DNA from: Shewanella mesophila
GTDB lineage: Bacteria; Pseudomonadota; Gammaproteobacteria; Enterobacterales; Shewanellaceae
Assembly: GCF_019457515.1 (NCBI RefSeq)
Contig: NZ_CP080421.1
Location: 3,348,001 to 3,412,000 of the forward strand
DNA: 64,000 bases
Reading direction: 5' to 3'
The notes below the pieces were generated by a model. It was not told the origin of the DNA. It did not search any database and saw nothing but the letters and a program-made list of their open reading frames with translations. Shown in pieces: positions 1-7,959 of this stretch. Position 1 is the first letter of the stretch, and every line of letters begins with the position of its first letter. The position numbers and the translations under genes are program-made.

Positions 1-327
1 ACCATCTTCGGCTGACTTAGGTGCACCGGTACGCAGTGTATTGCGAACATCGGTGACAGCATACATGTGGCCACGTGGCGCATTATAGTCTTTGGCAAAA
101 CCATAACCAGCCCAAAGTACGACTAAGCTAGGCACTTTCTCAAGCATGTCGACGACTTCTTTGCTCTCTGCAGTGTCATGCCAACTGTCATACTGCTTCG
201 AAAACTTATCTTTATAAACTTCATTACGAGGCTCTGTTTTTTCGCTCGCCATCACGCCTGAAGCCATAAGGCTTGCCGCGACCAAGGCACTTAGTGCAAA
301 GGTTTTCTTAGTTAATGTTTTCACCAT
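1..327 (-). CDS. nrfA: Cytochrome c nitrite reductase NrfA (ammonia-forming), N-terminal part
   Basis: Only the first 109 codons lie in the window; the gene runs off the left edge. NrfA is the periplasmic pentahaem enzyme that reduces nitrite to ammonium with six electrons. The ATG at 327 follows a GGAGATGAG-type ribosome binding site and starts a Sec signal peptide ending near the Ala-Ser-rich MASGVMA segment. The mature part carries the family signatures [24 protein letters not shown] and [14 protein letters not shown], which match E. coli NrfA closely. The haem-binding cysteines lie beyond the edge, so they cannot be checked. It is transcribed away from narQP, and the shared gap holds NarP-, FNR- and CRP-like sites, which fits nitrate/nitrite and anaerobic control. 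Confidence 0.93.
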   Translation of the reverse strand, partial: MVKTLTKKTFALSALVAASLMASGVMASEKTEPRNEVYKDKFSKQYDSWHDTAESKEVVDMLEKVPSLVVLWAGYGFAKDYNAPRGHMYAVTDVRNTLRTGAPKSAEDG

Positions 328-413
328 CTCATCTCCGTGTTACTTTTTATTGTAGTCTTAATAACCACATCATCTCCATGGCCAAAGTTAGCCTTTAACC
401 CCTACTTAAAATA

Positions 414-429
414 TACCTCTTATGGGGTA
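414..429. promoter_or_regulatory. NarP/NarL-type 7-2-7 heptamer pair
   Basis: TACCTCT, two bases, TGGGGTA. The first half fits the NarL/NarP heptamer TACYYMT exactly and the second fits its inverse AKRRGTA at 6 of 7 positions. The 7-2-7 arrangement is the form recognised by NarP. It lies between nrfA and narQ, next to the genes for its presumed regulator. Confidence 0.6.
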
Positions 430-442
430 TCCGAGGTAAAGT

Positions 443-456
443 TTGAGTTAGATCAT
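443..456. promoter_or_regulatory. FNR (EtrA)-like box
   Basis: TTGAG-TTAG-ATCAT differs from the FNR consensus TTGAT-N4-ATCAA at one position in each half. It sits in the nrfA/narQ divergent region, where anaerobic control is expected. The match is good but unproven. Confidence 0.5.
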
Positions 457-464
457 AATGTGAA

Positions 465-480
465 TGTGTTGTACATCACA
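465..480. promoter_or_regulatory. CRP-like box
   Basis: TGTGT-TGTACA-TCACA matches the CRP consensus TGTGA-N6-TCACA at 9 of 10 half-site positions. CRP is a major regulator of anaerobic respiration in Shewanella, so the site makes sense for nrfA and possibly narQ. Confidence 0.55.
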
Positions 481-575
481 CTTTTGCTAATATGTTAATT
501 TTATGAGCAAAGACTAATAAAGCGGTGTAGCGGATAATCACTAAAATTCTGAGATAAATTAATGAGTTCTAATAG

Positions 576-2279
576 ATGAAGAAAGGTAGTCTTACCTCCA
601 CAATTTTTGGGTTAATGTTAACCTTTATTTTACTTTCCAGCGGACTGGCAACTTTTGCTATCGCCAATTTGGCATACAGTTTAGGTGACGCTAGAGCGAT
701 TAATGCCTCAGGATCTTTGCGGATGCAGAGTTACCGCCTGATGTTTTATGCAAACTCAGGTAGTGCAGATGCCGATGAGAAAATTAAAGAGTTCGAAACA
801 ACCCTCTATTCCGATGCACTTAAGCGATCATTAGGCTGGATGACACCCGATGTTCTGGGAGAGCAGTACCTGTTAGTGATTCAAAAGTGGAAGGTGATGA
901 AGGGTTATATTGAAGAGGAAAATTCTCGCCTTTATGCCTCTGCACTCAAGGATTTTGTTGATACGATCGATCTTCTGGTTCTTGAGACTGAACAACATGC
1001 CGCCTTTAAGCTAAAACTACTCACCGCAAGCCAAATTGCCGGCTTAAGCCTAATGTTGTTGATCGCCTTTTTCGCCGTCCGCTATACCAAGCGACAAGTC
1101 GTCAAACCATTGCATCAGCTAATGGAGTCAGCTAACACCATATCGAAGGGGAATTTTAATGTCGATGTACCTCAAAGCGAATATATAGAACTAAGTGCGC
1201 TTAGCAATGCGCTGGCGACGAGTGCTCTAGAGCTATCAAGCCTATACGACAATCTCGAGAATCAAGTTAAGGAGAAAACCTTCGCATTAACCCGAGCCAA
1301 CAATGAACTTAAATTACTCTATGACAACCTAGTCATGTTGCATTCAGGTAAGCTTGAAAAAAATACGATAAGACAGGCTCTAAACCAATTAAGAGCACAT
1401 GAACCGAGCACATTTATCCGAGTTATCATAGTACAAGATGAGGATGAACAGCTCTGTATCGAGGCTGATGGTGGCTGGCCGCGTTCGTCTATAGCAAAGA
1501 TACGCTTTGCGCTAAAATTCGCTGAGAATGAGCTAGGGTATCTCGAAGTCGCAGCAAACGGAGAGATAAATCATGCACTATTTGAAAACTTCGCCATCAT
1601 GCTTGCTCGTTCAATTGTTATCTATAACGCGAGCGAACAGCGTCAGCAGTTAGCCTTAATGGAAGAGAGAGGCGTAATTGCAAGGGAGTTGCACGACTCA
1701 TTAGGACAACTGCTCTCATTTCTAAAAATCCAAGTTAGCCTGCTATCTAAAGGCTTAAACGATCAATGCCGTAGCCCTCAAGTAGAACAACAGCTTAGCG
1801 AGATCAATGAGGGAGTAAATACGGCCTACGTGCAGCTTAGAGAGTTGCTATCCACATTTCGCTTAACCATAAATGATCCGAATCTTAACCATGCGATAGA
1901 GGCAATGCTAGATCAACTCCGCAGCCAATCAACAGCCGAGATCACACTCGACTATAAGCTCCCGATGCAATTACTCGGCGCGCATCAACATATACACGTA
2001 TTGCAGCTCACCAGAGAAGCGACCCTAAACGCAATTAAGCATGCCAATGCCAAACATATCGCAATTTCTTGCGTGACCCAAGATGCTAATGTTCGCATTA
2101 GTATCAGCGATGATGGTGTTGGCGTCGATAAATTAAAAGAACGAGATCAACATTTTGGGATTGGGATCATGCATGAGCGCGCCAGCAGGCTTTCTGGTAT
2201 AGTAGACTTTTCTAGCAATGAAAATGGCGGCACCACAGTAACCTTACTCTTTCCGCCAGAAAAAGCACCTGACCAATAG
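576..2279 (+). CDS. narQ: Nitrate/nitrite sensor histidine kinase NarQ
   Basis: A 567-residue membrane sensor kinase. Order: TM1 (about 8-30), periplasmic helical ligand domain, TM2 (about 150-170), HAMP (about 170-225), a signalling helix/GAF-like linker, HisKA_3 dimerisation domain, and C-terminal HATPase_c. The P-box that binds nitrate in NarX/NarQ is visible at about residues 37-55 (ARAINASGSLRMQSYRL). The phosphorylated histidine is H373 in RELHDSLGQLLSF, typical of the NarL-family kinases, followed by N- and G-box motifs (EATLNAIKHA, DDGVGVD, GIGIMHERA). It should phosphorylate NarP, whose gene starts 55 bp downstream. The start has little Shine-Dalgarno sequence, but a five-codon ORF (562-579) overlaps it. 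Confidence 0.93.
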   Translation: MKKGSLTSTIFGLMLTFILLSSGLATFAIANLAYSLGDARAINASGSLRMQSYRLMFYANSGSADADEKIKEFETTLYSDALKRSLGWMTPDVLGEQYLLVIQKWKVMKGYIEEENSRLYASALKDFVDTIDLLVLETEQHAAFKLKLLTASQIAGLSLMLLIAFFAVRYTKRQVVKPLHQLMESANTISKGNFNVDVPQSEYIELSALSNALATSALELSSLYDNLENQVKEKTFALTRANNELKLLYDNLVMLHSGKLEKNTIRQALNQLRAHEPSTFIRVIIVQDEDEQLCIEADGGWPRSSIAKIRFALKFAENELGYLEVAANGEINHALFENFAIMLARSIVIYNASEQRQQLALMEERGVIARELHDSLGQLLSFLKIQVSLLSKGLNDQCRSPQVEQQLSEINEGVNTAYVQLRELLSTFRLTINDPNLNHAIEAMLDQLRSQSTAEITLDYKLPMQLLGAHQHIHVLQLTREATLNAIKHANAKHIAISCVTQDANVRISISDDGVGVDKLKERDQHFGIGIMHERASRLSGIVDFSSNENGGTTVTLLFPPEKAPDQ

Positions 2280-2334
2280 TCTAGGTAGAACACATTAATT
2301 TTTTATACAGCATACAGCCGCTGGAGAGTTAAAA

Positions 2335-2964
2335 ATGGGCAAACCTTACTCAGTACTCGTTGTCGATGATCATCCTTTATTACGCAGAGGGATCTGCCAA
2401 CTCATCGCGTCAGACACTGATTTTACTCTTTTTGGCGAAGCGGGTAGCGGATTAGATGCGCTATCTGCCACTGCTGAAGATGAGCCAGATATCGTATTAC
2501 TCGATCTCAATATGAAAGGAATGACCGGACTAGATACCCTTAATGCCCTGCGGCAAGAAGGGGTTACCAGCCGCATCGTTATTCTCACCGTATCAGATGC
2601 CAAACAAGATGTTGTACGCTTGGTAAAAGCAGGAGCCGACGGCTATTTACTTAAAGATACTGAGCCCGATTTATTGCTCGAAAAGCTTAAAAATGCAATG
2701 CAAGGTCACAGAGTGATCTCTGAATCTGTTGAGGATTTCCTCTATGAGCTTAAAGATAGTGAAGATGAGCAAGTTTGGATTGATAGCTTAACGCCTAGAG
2801 AGTTACAGATTTTAGAATTGCTGGCAGAAGGCAAAAGCAATCGAGTGATCTCCGAGCAACTCCATATCAGCGAAGGAACCGTAAAGGTTCACGTAAAAAA
2901 CTTACTCAGAAAAGCCAATGCTAAATCTCGTACAGAAATGGCGGTGCGTTACCTAAATCAATAA
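2335..2964 (+). CDS. narP: Nitrate/nitrite response regulator NarP
   Basis: 209 residues. An N-terminal receiver domain has the acidic pocket D11-D12, phosphoacceptor D57 in VLLDLNMKG, and the later T and K residues (ILTVSDA, YLLKD). A C-terminal LuxR/GerE helix-turn-helix starts at about residue 147 (SLTPRELQILELLAEGKSN) and ends with KANAKSRTEMAVRYL. Receiver plus GerE and the neighbouring NarQ-type kinase identify it as NarP rather than a generic LuxR-type regulator. A GGAGAG ribosome site precedes the ATG. The operon ends at the hairpin at about 2996-3029. The likely target is the heptamer pair upstream of nrfA. Confidence 0.92.
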   Translation: MGKPYSVLVVDDHPLLRRGICQLIASDTDFTLFGEAGSGLDALSATAEDEPDIVLLDLNMKGMTGLDTLNALRQEGVTSRIVILTVSDAKQDVVRLVKAGADGYLLKDTEPDLLLEKLKNAMQGHRVISESVEDFLYELKDSEDEQVWIDSLTPRELQILELLAEGKSNRVISEQLHISEGTVKVHVKNLLRKANAKSRTEMAVRYLNQ

Positions 2965-2995
2965 ACTCAGTCAATTGAACCTTGATGGTTTTTAA

Positions 2996-3029
2996 ATAAT
3001 AAAGGCAGCTAACGCTGCCTTTATTATTT
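2996..3029. terminator. Bidirectional terminator between narP and yacL
   Basis: Hairpin of AAAGGCAGC, short loop, GCTGCCTTT, flanked by A/T runs on both sides. It can end the rightward narQP transcript and the leftward yacL transcript. Confidence 0.85.
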
Positions 3030-3045
3030 CGGTTTAATGCCAGTC

Positions 3046-3420
3046 TTAGCGACTGTCCTTAATAAATGCCTGCCAACTATCCAAGGCGGCAGCAAAATCC
3101 TCTAAACCACAAAAAGCTTCTGATTCGCCATCATAGAGAGACATGGATTCATCGAGTTCAACCTCATCTTCCATCTCTAACACATTAGCAAATACACGAA
3201 CTTGTTCACTATCGAGTTCAATCGAAATCGCCTTACCCACAAAACGTTTATCGCTTATTGCACTTTGCTGTAAAAGTAATATAGTGTTTTGTAATTGCTG
3301 ACATAATTGACTGTCCTCACCCAGCTCATCGACGAACCACAGCCCCATGATCTCATGGTCCATCGAAAAGTTGGCGACTAACGTGCCAGTTAACGTATTA
3401 CGGCGAAATTCATATTCCAT
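3046..3420 (-). CDS. yacL: YacL family protein (UPF0231)
   Basis: 124 residues of an acidic cytoplasmic protein of unknown function. It resembles E. coli YacL along its whole length: the MEYEFRRN start matches MDYEFLRD, and the later stretches GLWFVDE, RVFANVLEMEDE, MSLYDGESEAFCGLEDF fit the family pattern. I chose the ATG at 3420 because it aligns with the YacL start; a TTG two codons upstream is also open. It lies alone between two terminators, so it is a single-gene unit. Confidence 0.85.
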   Translation of the reverse strand: MEYEFRRNTLTGTLVANFSMDHEIMGLWFVDELGEDSQLCQQLQNTILLLQQSAISDKRFVGKAISIELDSEQVRVFANVLEMEDEVELDESMSLYDGESEAFCGLEDFAAALDSWQAFIKDSR

Positions 3421-3543
3421 AACCAAAATCCCAAAATAACTATGTGCAAATTTTAACTCAAGCTAATAGGAAATGCGTAGTTATCTCGCGCGGTAAACCA
3501 ACCTGATGACAAAAGCGCTATCAAACGACTAAATTCCAGACAT

Positions 3544-3570
3544 AAAAAAGGACGCTATGCGTCCTTTTTT
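3544..3570. terminator. Terminator downstream of fkpA
   Basis: Perfect stem AAAAAAGGACGC / GCGTCCTTTTTT with a three-base loop. The leftward reading gives a T run after the stem, ending fkpA; it would work in both directions. Confidence 0.9.
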
Positions 3571-3586
3571 GTTCAACAATGGCTTG

Positions 3587-4354
3587 TTACTTTGCTGCAG
3601 CGGCATCAGCCGTTGGCGCTGACGCTTTCTCAATAGAGAGTAATTCGACTTCAAAAATCAAAGTTGAATTAGCTGGAATAGTGCCTGTGTCGCGGTTGCC
3701 GTAAGCAAGCTCAGCAGGAATAACGAACTTATACTTAGCACCGACAGACATTAGTTGCACACCTTCGGTCCAACCAGGGATAACGCGGTTTAATGGGAAC
3801 TTTGCAGACTCTCCACGTGCAATAGAGCTGTCAAATTCAGTACCATCAGTTAACGTACCTACATAATGGACTTCAACTGTGTCTTCTGCAGCAGGCTTTT
3901 CGCCTGTACCTGGTGTTAACACTTCATATTGAAGGCCCGATTCAGTCGTAACAACACCTTCTTTCGCCTTATTGGCCTCAAGGAAAGCTTTGCTTTCTGC
4001 TTGTGCTTTTTCAGCTAAAGCCGCAGCTTGAGCTTGACGTTTTTGATTCAAGGTTTCATCTAAACTTTGAAGAACCGTTTGCATCTCTTCTTCAGTCAGC
4101 TTCAGCTCGTCATTAAGTCCATTACTAAAACCAGTAATAATAAGACTACGATCAACAGGTAGACCTAATTCTTCTTGCTCTTTAATGTGGCCAGACATGT
4201 ACTTACCAATAGAAGCACCTACACTATACGCTTGCTTTTGCGCGCTAGTTTCTAACTTGACTTCTGGCGCAGTTGTTGTTTTTTCTTCTTGATTACAAGC
4301 AGTTAAACCAACCACTGCTAGCGCGACCAGTGAAATTTTGTAAATCGACTTCAT
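3587..4354 (-). CDS. fkpA: FKBP-type peptidyl-prolyl isomerase FkpA, lipoprotein
   Basis: 255 residues. A lipoprotein signal peptide has lipobox LTAC with C20 as the acylated residue. A helical dimerisation/chaperone domain (about 30-125) with long charged helices follows, then a C-terminal FKBP domain (about 135-245) with GLQYEVLTPGTG, VEVHYVGTLTDGTEFDSS, VIPGWTEGVQLM, YGNRDTGTIPANSTLIFEVELL. This is the FkpA/Mip arrangement: a folding helper for envelope proteins that speeds proline isomerisation. E. coli FkpA is soluble in the periplasm, whereas this copy is predicted to be lipid-anchored. The Ala/Lys-rich C-terminal tail is low complexity. It is a single gene with its own terminator. Confidence 0.92.
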   Translation of the reverse strand: MKSIYKISLVALAVVGLTACNQEEKTTTAPEVKLETSAQKQAYSVGASIGKYMSGHIKEQEELGLPVDRSLIITGFSNGLNDELKLTEEEMQTVLQSLDETLNQKRQAQAAALAEKAQAESKAFLEANKAKEGVVTTESGLQYEVLTPGTGEKPAAEDTVEVHYVGTLTDGTEFDSSIARGESAKFPLNRVIPGWTEGVQLMSVGAKYKFVIPAELAYGNRDTGTIPANSTLIFEVELLSIEKASAPTADAAAAK

Positions 4355-4566
4355 TAAAGCTTCCTCAGCATTTTCTTGTGGTTACAATAAGCTTACTTTT
4401 ATAAGACGAACCACTTTATACTAGTTAATTAACATATACCAATTACATTGCTGATGTTTAATCTAAGCTATATAGATACAACTCAGGATCCAACATAACG
4501 TGACGACCATAAACAGCTGAATGCAATAATACTTGAGCTACAGACAATATCTTTAGGGACAAGTTC

Positions 4567-5523
4567 ATGAAAAAAAGCAGTTTGCTGCTAATTTGCGCTA
4601 TCATCATCACAGCCTGTCAACCAAAGCCTCACTCGACACCGATCATCTATGAACCGAGTTATAGCGCTTCGCTGTCAAGTACCCCAAAATTTTTACTGCT
4701 CAGTACAGCAAGCAATAACTTACAACTTTGGGATCTGACAACTAACACCCAGCGTTTCCAATGGTTTCACGGTAAAAACAACGAACAAGCGATCGACACC
4801 GCAATCTCAAATAACCTCAGATATGCAGCCTCTCTCAGCCGGGACTCTGTCGCCCTTTGGAGTATTGAAGATGGAGAGTCTTTAGGTTGGTGGTCGCTAC
4901 CATCCACAGGGCAATCAATTTCGCTGGCCAATACTGGCGCGCTTTTAATTGGCTTAACCGATGGTAGCGTTATGTCACTCGATCCGAAAAGCAACCGCCT
5001 GATCAAGTTTCTCGGCCATACAGAGAAGGTCAATAGCGTTGCGATTTCTGATGATGGAATGCTCGCGCTATCTGGGGCAAACGATAATCAGGTGATGTTA
5101 TGGCATGCACAAACGGGACAACCAATACATCAATGGCCGCTAGCGAGTCGGGTCATTAAGGTGAGTATCAGTCACGATGGTCAATTGGCGTTTGGCTCTG
5201 ATAGCACCAATCAAGGGATAATTTGGCAGACTCAAAGTGGTCAGCAGTTAAGTCAACTGAAGATTAAACGCCGCACAATGAACTTTTCGGCCGCAAGGTT
5301 TACCAATGATAATACAGGCCTACTGACGGGAACGCCTGCGCGCGAGATCATATTTTGGCGAGTATCAAATGGAAAACCGCTCGCTAATTGGCGTGTTAGC
5401 CTGACAGAGCATGCCCAAACCAAAGGAGCCGTTGTATACTCTGTCGCTGAAGCGCAAAATAACCAGGTAATGAGCATTAGTAGTAATGGCTTGTTAGAAA
5501 CCTGGTCAATCCCCGCCCAATAG
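4567..5523 (+). CDS. WD40-repeat lipoprotein
   Basis: 318 residues. The signal peptide ends in lipobox ITAC with C17 acylated. The rest is a run of WD40 blades, seen as the recurring hydrophobic-W endings LQLWDL, VALWSIEDG, VMLWHAQTG, GIIWQTQSG, IIFWRVSNG, LETWSIPAQ, and one clear GH...WD-type unit (GHTEKVNSVAISDDG). About six or seven blades would form one propeller. WD40 propellers are protein-binding scaffolds with no catalysis. slyX starts about 10 bp downstream, so the two are probably cotranscribed. A partner is not evident; the surrounding lipoproteins suggest an envelope role. Confidence 0.85.
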   Translation: MKKSSLLLICAIIITACQPKPHSTPIIYEPSYSASLSSTPKFLLLSTASNNLQLWDLTTNTQRFQWFHGKNNEQAIDTAISNNLRYAASLSRDSVALWSIEDGESLGWWSLPSTGQSISLANTGALLIGLTDGSVMSLDPKSNRLIKFLGHTEKVNSVAISDDGMLALSGANDNQVMLWHAQTGQPIHQWPLASRVIKVSISHDGQLAFGSDSTNQGIIWQTQSGQQLSQLKIKRRTMNFSAARFTNDNTGLLTGTPAREIIFWRVSNGKPLANWRVSLTEHAQTKGAVVYSVAEAQNNQVMSISSNGLLETWSIPAQ

Positions 5524-5535
5524 AGGAAAAGATTG

Positions 5536-5745
5536 GTGCAACTAGAACAAAGAATTGAAGAACTGGAAATGAAGCTCGCCTTTCAAGAGAGCACCATTGA
5601 TGCACTCGATGAGCAAGTAATAAAACTCAACGAACTAGTCAATGATCAGCAAGAAAAGCTACGCATGCTCATCAGTAAAATACAGCAGGTTGAGCCTAGC
5701 AATATGGCGACTCAAGCAGAAGAGACACCACCACCGCATTACTAA
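5536..5745 (+). CDS. slyX: SlyX family protein
   Basis: 69 residues forming a coiled coil ([23 protein letters not shown]...) and ending in the SlyX hallmark [16 protein letters not shown]. The function is unknown; in enterobacteria slyX lies beside slyD. I prefer the GTG at 5536 because it gives a normal spacing from the AGAGG site at 5522-5526; the TTG one codon upstream is also possible. It follows the WD40 lipoprotein gene by about 12 bp. Confidence 0.88.
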   Translation: MQLEQRIEELEMKLAFQESTIDALDEQVIKLNELVNDQQEKLRMLISKIQQVEPSNMATQAEETPPPHY

Positions 5746-5818
5746 TAACGATCCATTTTGCTTATGTACTGATATTGCTGTAAATCGAGCATATAAAAAT
5801 GAAGGAGTGCTAAATAAT

Positions 5819-5863
5819 ATGGCGATAAGTCGATGCCATCCCCCGATTAAGGTACATGGTTAA
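5819..5863 (+). CDS. Possible 14-residue leader ORF upstream of the COG3014 gene
   Basis: ATG at 5819 preceded by AAGGAG (5802-5807, spacing slightly long), reading MAISRCHPPIKVHG and stopping at TAA 5861-5863. Its stop overlaps the ATG of the next gene as TAATG. The next gene has no good ribosome site of its own, so the short frame could couple its translation. There is no homology support for the peptide. Confidence 0.3.
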   Translation: MAISRCHPPIKVHG

Positions 5864-7230
5864 TGAAACCCTTCTTGATTGCTATTTTAGTAAGCTTGAG
5901 TGTGTCAGGTTGCGCCTTTAACAGCATCTTCATCAATTATCCTTCGCAAATTGCGCCAATTAAGGCGCAACTCAACTCACAAACGACCACGAATAACTAT
6001 CAGCGATTCGACGACAAGATCAGTGGTGCCGACGGTCTGCTATACGCTCAGGAAGCTGGCCGCGTCGCTCAGTTAGAAGGTGACTTTGAAGCCAGTAAAA
6101 GCTACTACGCAAAAGCCATAACGGCATATGAAAAATTTGATGACAAGGCGCTAATCAGCGCTAGCGATTTAGGCGCTACAGCCAGCAGTTTATTTATCAA
6201 CGACAACGTTATTCCATACCGTGGGCCAGGCTTTGAGCGGATAATCTTGCATCAATACCAAGCACTCAATTATCTCTTTAGCGGTGATAGCCAAGGCGCA
6301 CTAGTCGAAGTTCGCCGAAGTAATGAACTCCAAAGCCTAGAACAATCTCGTTATCAAAAATCAAAAACGTCAGTACAATCCATGGCAAATGGCACAATTG
6401 ATAGTGAAATGGATAGACTCGCGAAAGCAGCGGGTTCTACGACCAGTTCATTTCTAAATGCATACAGCTATTACACTACTGGCCTATTGTATGAAATATT
6501 AGGGCAACCAAATGATGCTTTCATCGATTATCGTAAGGCGGCTCAGCTCGCACCGAACAACCCTTATCTTCAACAAGACTTAGTGCGTTTAGCTAAGCAG
6601 TTATCTATGCCCCAATATGATGAATTTAAGCGGCGTTGGGGAGAGGCTGAGGCAACTAGCAAGCAGCAGGGGCAAGTCGTCATCATGTTAGAGCGTGGCT
6701 TTGTCCCCGAAAAGCAAAGCTTCACAGTCCCCTTTACTGTTCATGGCAACTGGCAAACCGCATCGTTAGCGACCTATTTTCCTGATCGTGCCATAACGAA
6801 ACCCGGCGAGATCTCTGGTTTAGGGACAGTGTTAAAAGCATCCCCTATCACCAACATCGATGCACTTGCTATTACCGCATTAAAAGAGGAACTCCCAGCC
6901 GCTCTAATTAGACAAGCGGCTAGAGTCTATACTAAAGCAGAGATGGCCCAGAGTGTTCAGAGTGAATCCAAGAGGCGCCGTAATGAAATTGATGCGGCCG
7001 TAATTGCAATGCAGATTTTCAATGTCGTTACAGAGCAGGCTGATAGACGTAGCTGGCTGACCTTACCAAAGCAAGCGCAAATTGCTAGAAGATATGTCAG
7101 CCCAGGCCACTATGAAATAGCGCTCGATCAACGACCACCGCAAAGCATAGAGGTACAAAGTGGCAAAACAACATTAATTTGGATTATAGACACTGGTAAT
7201 TACACCCGTTTTTATTCAATAATCATCTAA
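5863..7230 (+). CDS. COG3014 family lipoprotein, TPR-like
   Basis: 455 residues. Signal peptide with lipobox VSGC (C17). The first half is helical and repeat-like (GRVAQLEGDFEASKSYYAKAI; GLLYEILGQPNDAFIDYRKAAQLAPNNPYLQQDLVRL), as in tetratricopeptide proteins. The second half is mostly beta with FVPEKQSFTVPF and SRRSWLTLPKQAQIARRYVSPGHYE-like segments. The family is uncharacterised but commonly lies beside lpoB, as here (24 bp downstream). I infer a helper role in outer-membrane lipoprotein control of peptidoglycan synthesis. The usual small YcfL-type gene between the two is absent here. Translation may depend on the overlapping leader frame. Confidence 0.78.
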   Translation: MKPFLIAILVSLSVSGCAFNSIFINYPSQIAPIKAQLNSQTTTNNYQRFDDKISGADGLLYAQEAGRVAQLEGDFEASKSYYAKAITAYEKFDDKALISASDLGATASSLFINDNVIPYRGPGFERIILHQYQALNYLFSGDSQGALVEVRRSNELQSLEQSRYQKSKTSVQSMANGTIDSEMDRLAKAAGSTTSSFLNAYSYYTTGLLYEILGQPNDAFIDYRKAAQLAPNNPYLQQDLVRLAKQLSMPQYDEFKRRWGEAEATSKQQGQVVIMLERGFVPEKQSFTVPFTVHGNWQTASLATYFPDRAITKPGEISGLGTVLKASPITNIDALAITALKEELPAALIRQAARVYTKAEMAQSVQSESKRRRNEIDAAVIAMQIFNVVTEQADRRSWLTLPKQAQIARRYVSPGHYEIALDQRPPQSIEVQSGKTTLIWIIDTGNYTRFYSIII

Positions 7231-7254
7231 TCTACTTATAGGAATCGGTATTTT

Positions 7255-7848
7255 ATGAAAAAGTTCAAGCTTCTTTTTATCATTGCAGTGGCAATCGGTC
7301 TCGCAGGCTGTCAATCAAAGGTCCAATACGGTGATGCGACTGAAGTGGAAACCGTGAATGAAAACTTCGGTTCCACCGATCTGCAAGCGATCACGGCTAA
7401 GATGGTCGATAGCATGATGACCTTCCCTCCAGTGGTCGCCATGACAGCAAATGATCGCCCCATCATTTTTGTCGACAAGATTAAAAATAAAACCTCAGAG
7501 CACATAGATACAGAATCGGTTACCGACTCTATCAGTAATAAACTATTGCGCTCGGGTAAGTTTCGTTTTATCGATATGACTAAAGTTGATGCGGTGCGTA
7601 AACAGCTAGACTACCAAAACAACTCAGGCATGGTTGATCCATCGACAGCAATCAACTTTGGGCGTCAAATTGGCGCGCAATTCATGCTATACGGCAATCT
7701 ATCTAGCATAGTTAAGCAAGATGGCAGTACCAAAGATGTCTATTACAAAATGACTATGCGTCTAATGGATCTTGAAACAGGTCTGATCGAATGGTCTGAT
7801 GAAAAAGAGATCCGCAAGGTAAAGTCTAAGTCTTTCCTTGGCATGTAA
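7255..7848 (+). CDS. lpoB: Penicillin-binding protein activator LpoB
   Basis: 197 residues. Lipobox LAGC with C19 acylated, then a short linker and the LpoB/CsgG-like domain: DRPIIFVDKIKNKTSEHID, ESVTDSISNKLLRSGKFRFID, INFGRQIGAQFMLYGNLS, YYKMTMRLMDLETGLIEWSDEKEIRK. LpoB is an outer-membrane lipoprotein that reaches through the peptidoglycan to stimulate the synthase PBP1B. The disordered linker is short compared with E. coli LpoB. It follows the COG3014 gene by 24 bp and ends at a strong terminator, so the WD40-slyX-COG3014-lpoB set may be one transcript. Confidence 0.88.
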   Translation: MKKFKLLFIIAVAIGLAGCQSKVQYGDATEVETVNENFGSTDLQAITAKMVDSMMTFPPVVAMTANDRPIIFVDKIKNKTSEHIDTESVTDSISNKLLRSGKFRFIDMTKVDAVRKQLDYQNNSGMVDPSTAINFGRQIGAQFMLYGNLSSIVKQDGSTKDVYYKMTMRLMDLETGLIEWSDEKEIRKVKSKSFLGM

Positions 7849-7882
7849 TACCTATCGGTATTTAGCTACAACAGTGCTAAAA

Positions 7883-7908
7883 AGCCAGCAAAAATGCTGG
7901 TTTTTTTT
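7883..7908 (+). terminator. Rho-independent terminator after lpoB
   Basis: Stem CCAGCA / TGCTGG with an AAAA loop followed by eight T residues. It separates lpoB from the M1-like gene. Confidence 0.88.
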
Positions 7909-7959
7909 ATGAGATCGGGTTAAAAATAGCCGCGATATGAGATCATTAAGGACCCCGCT

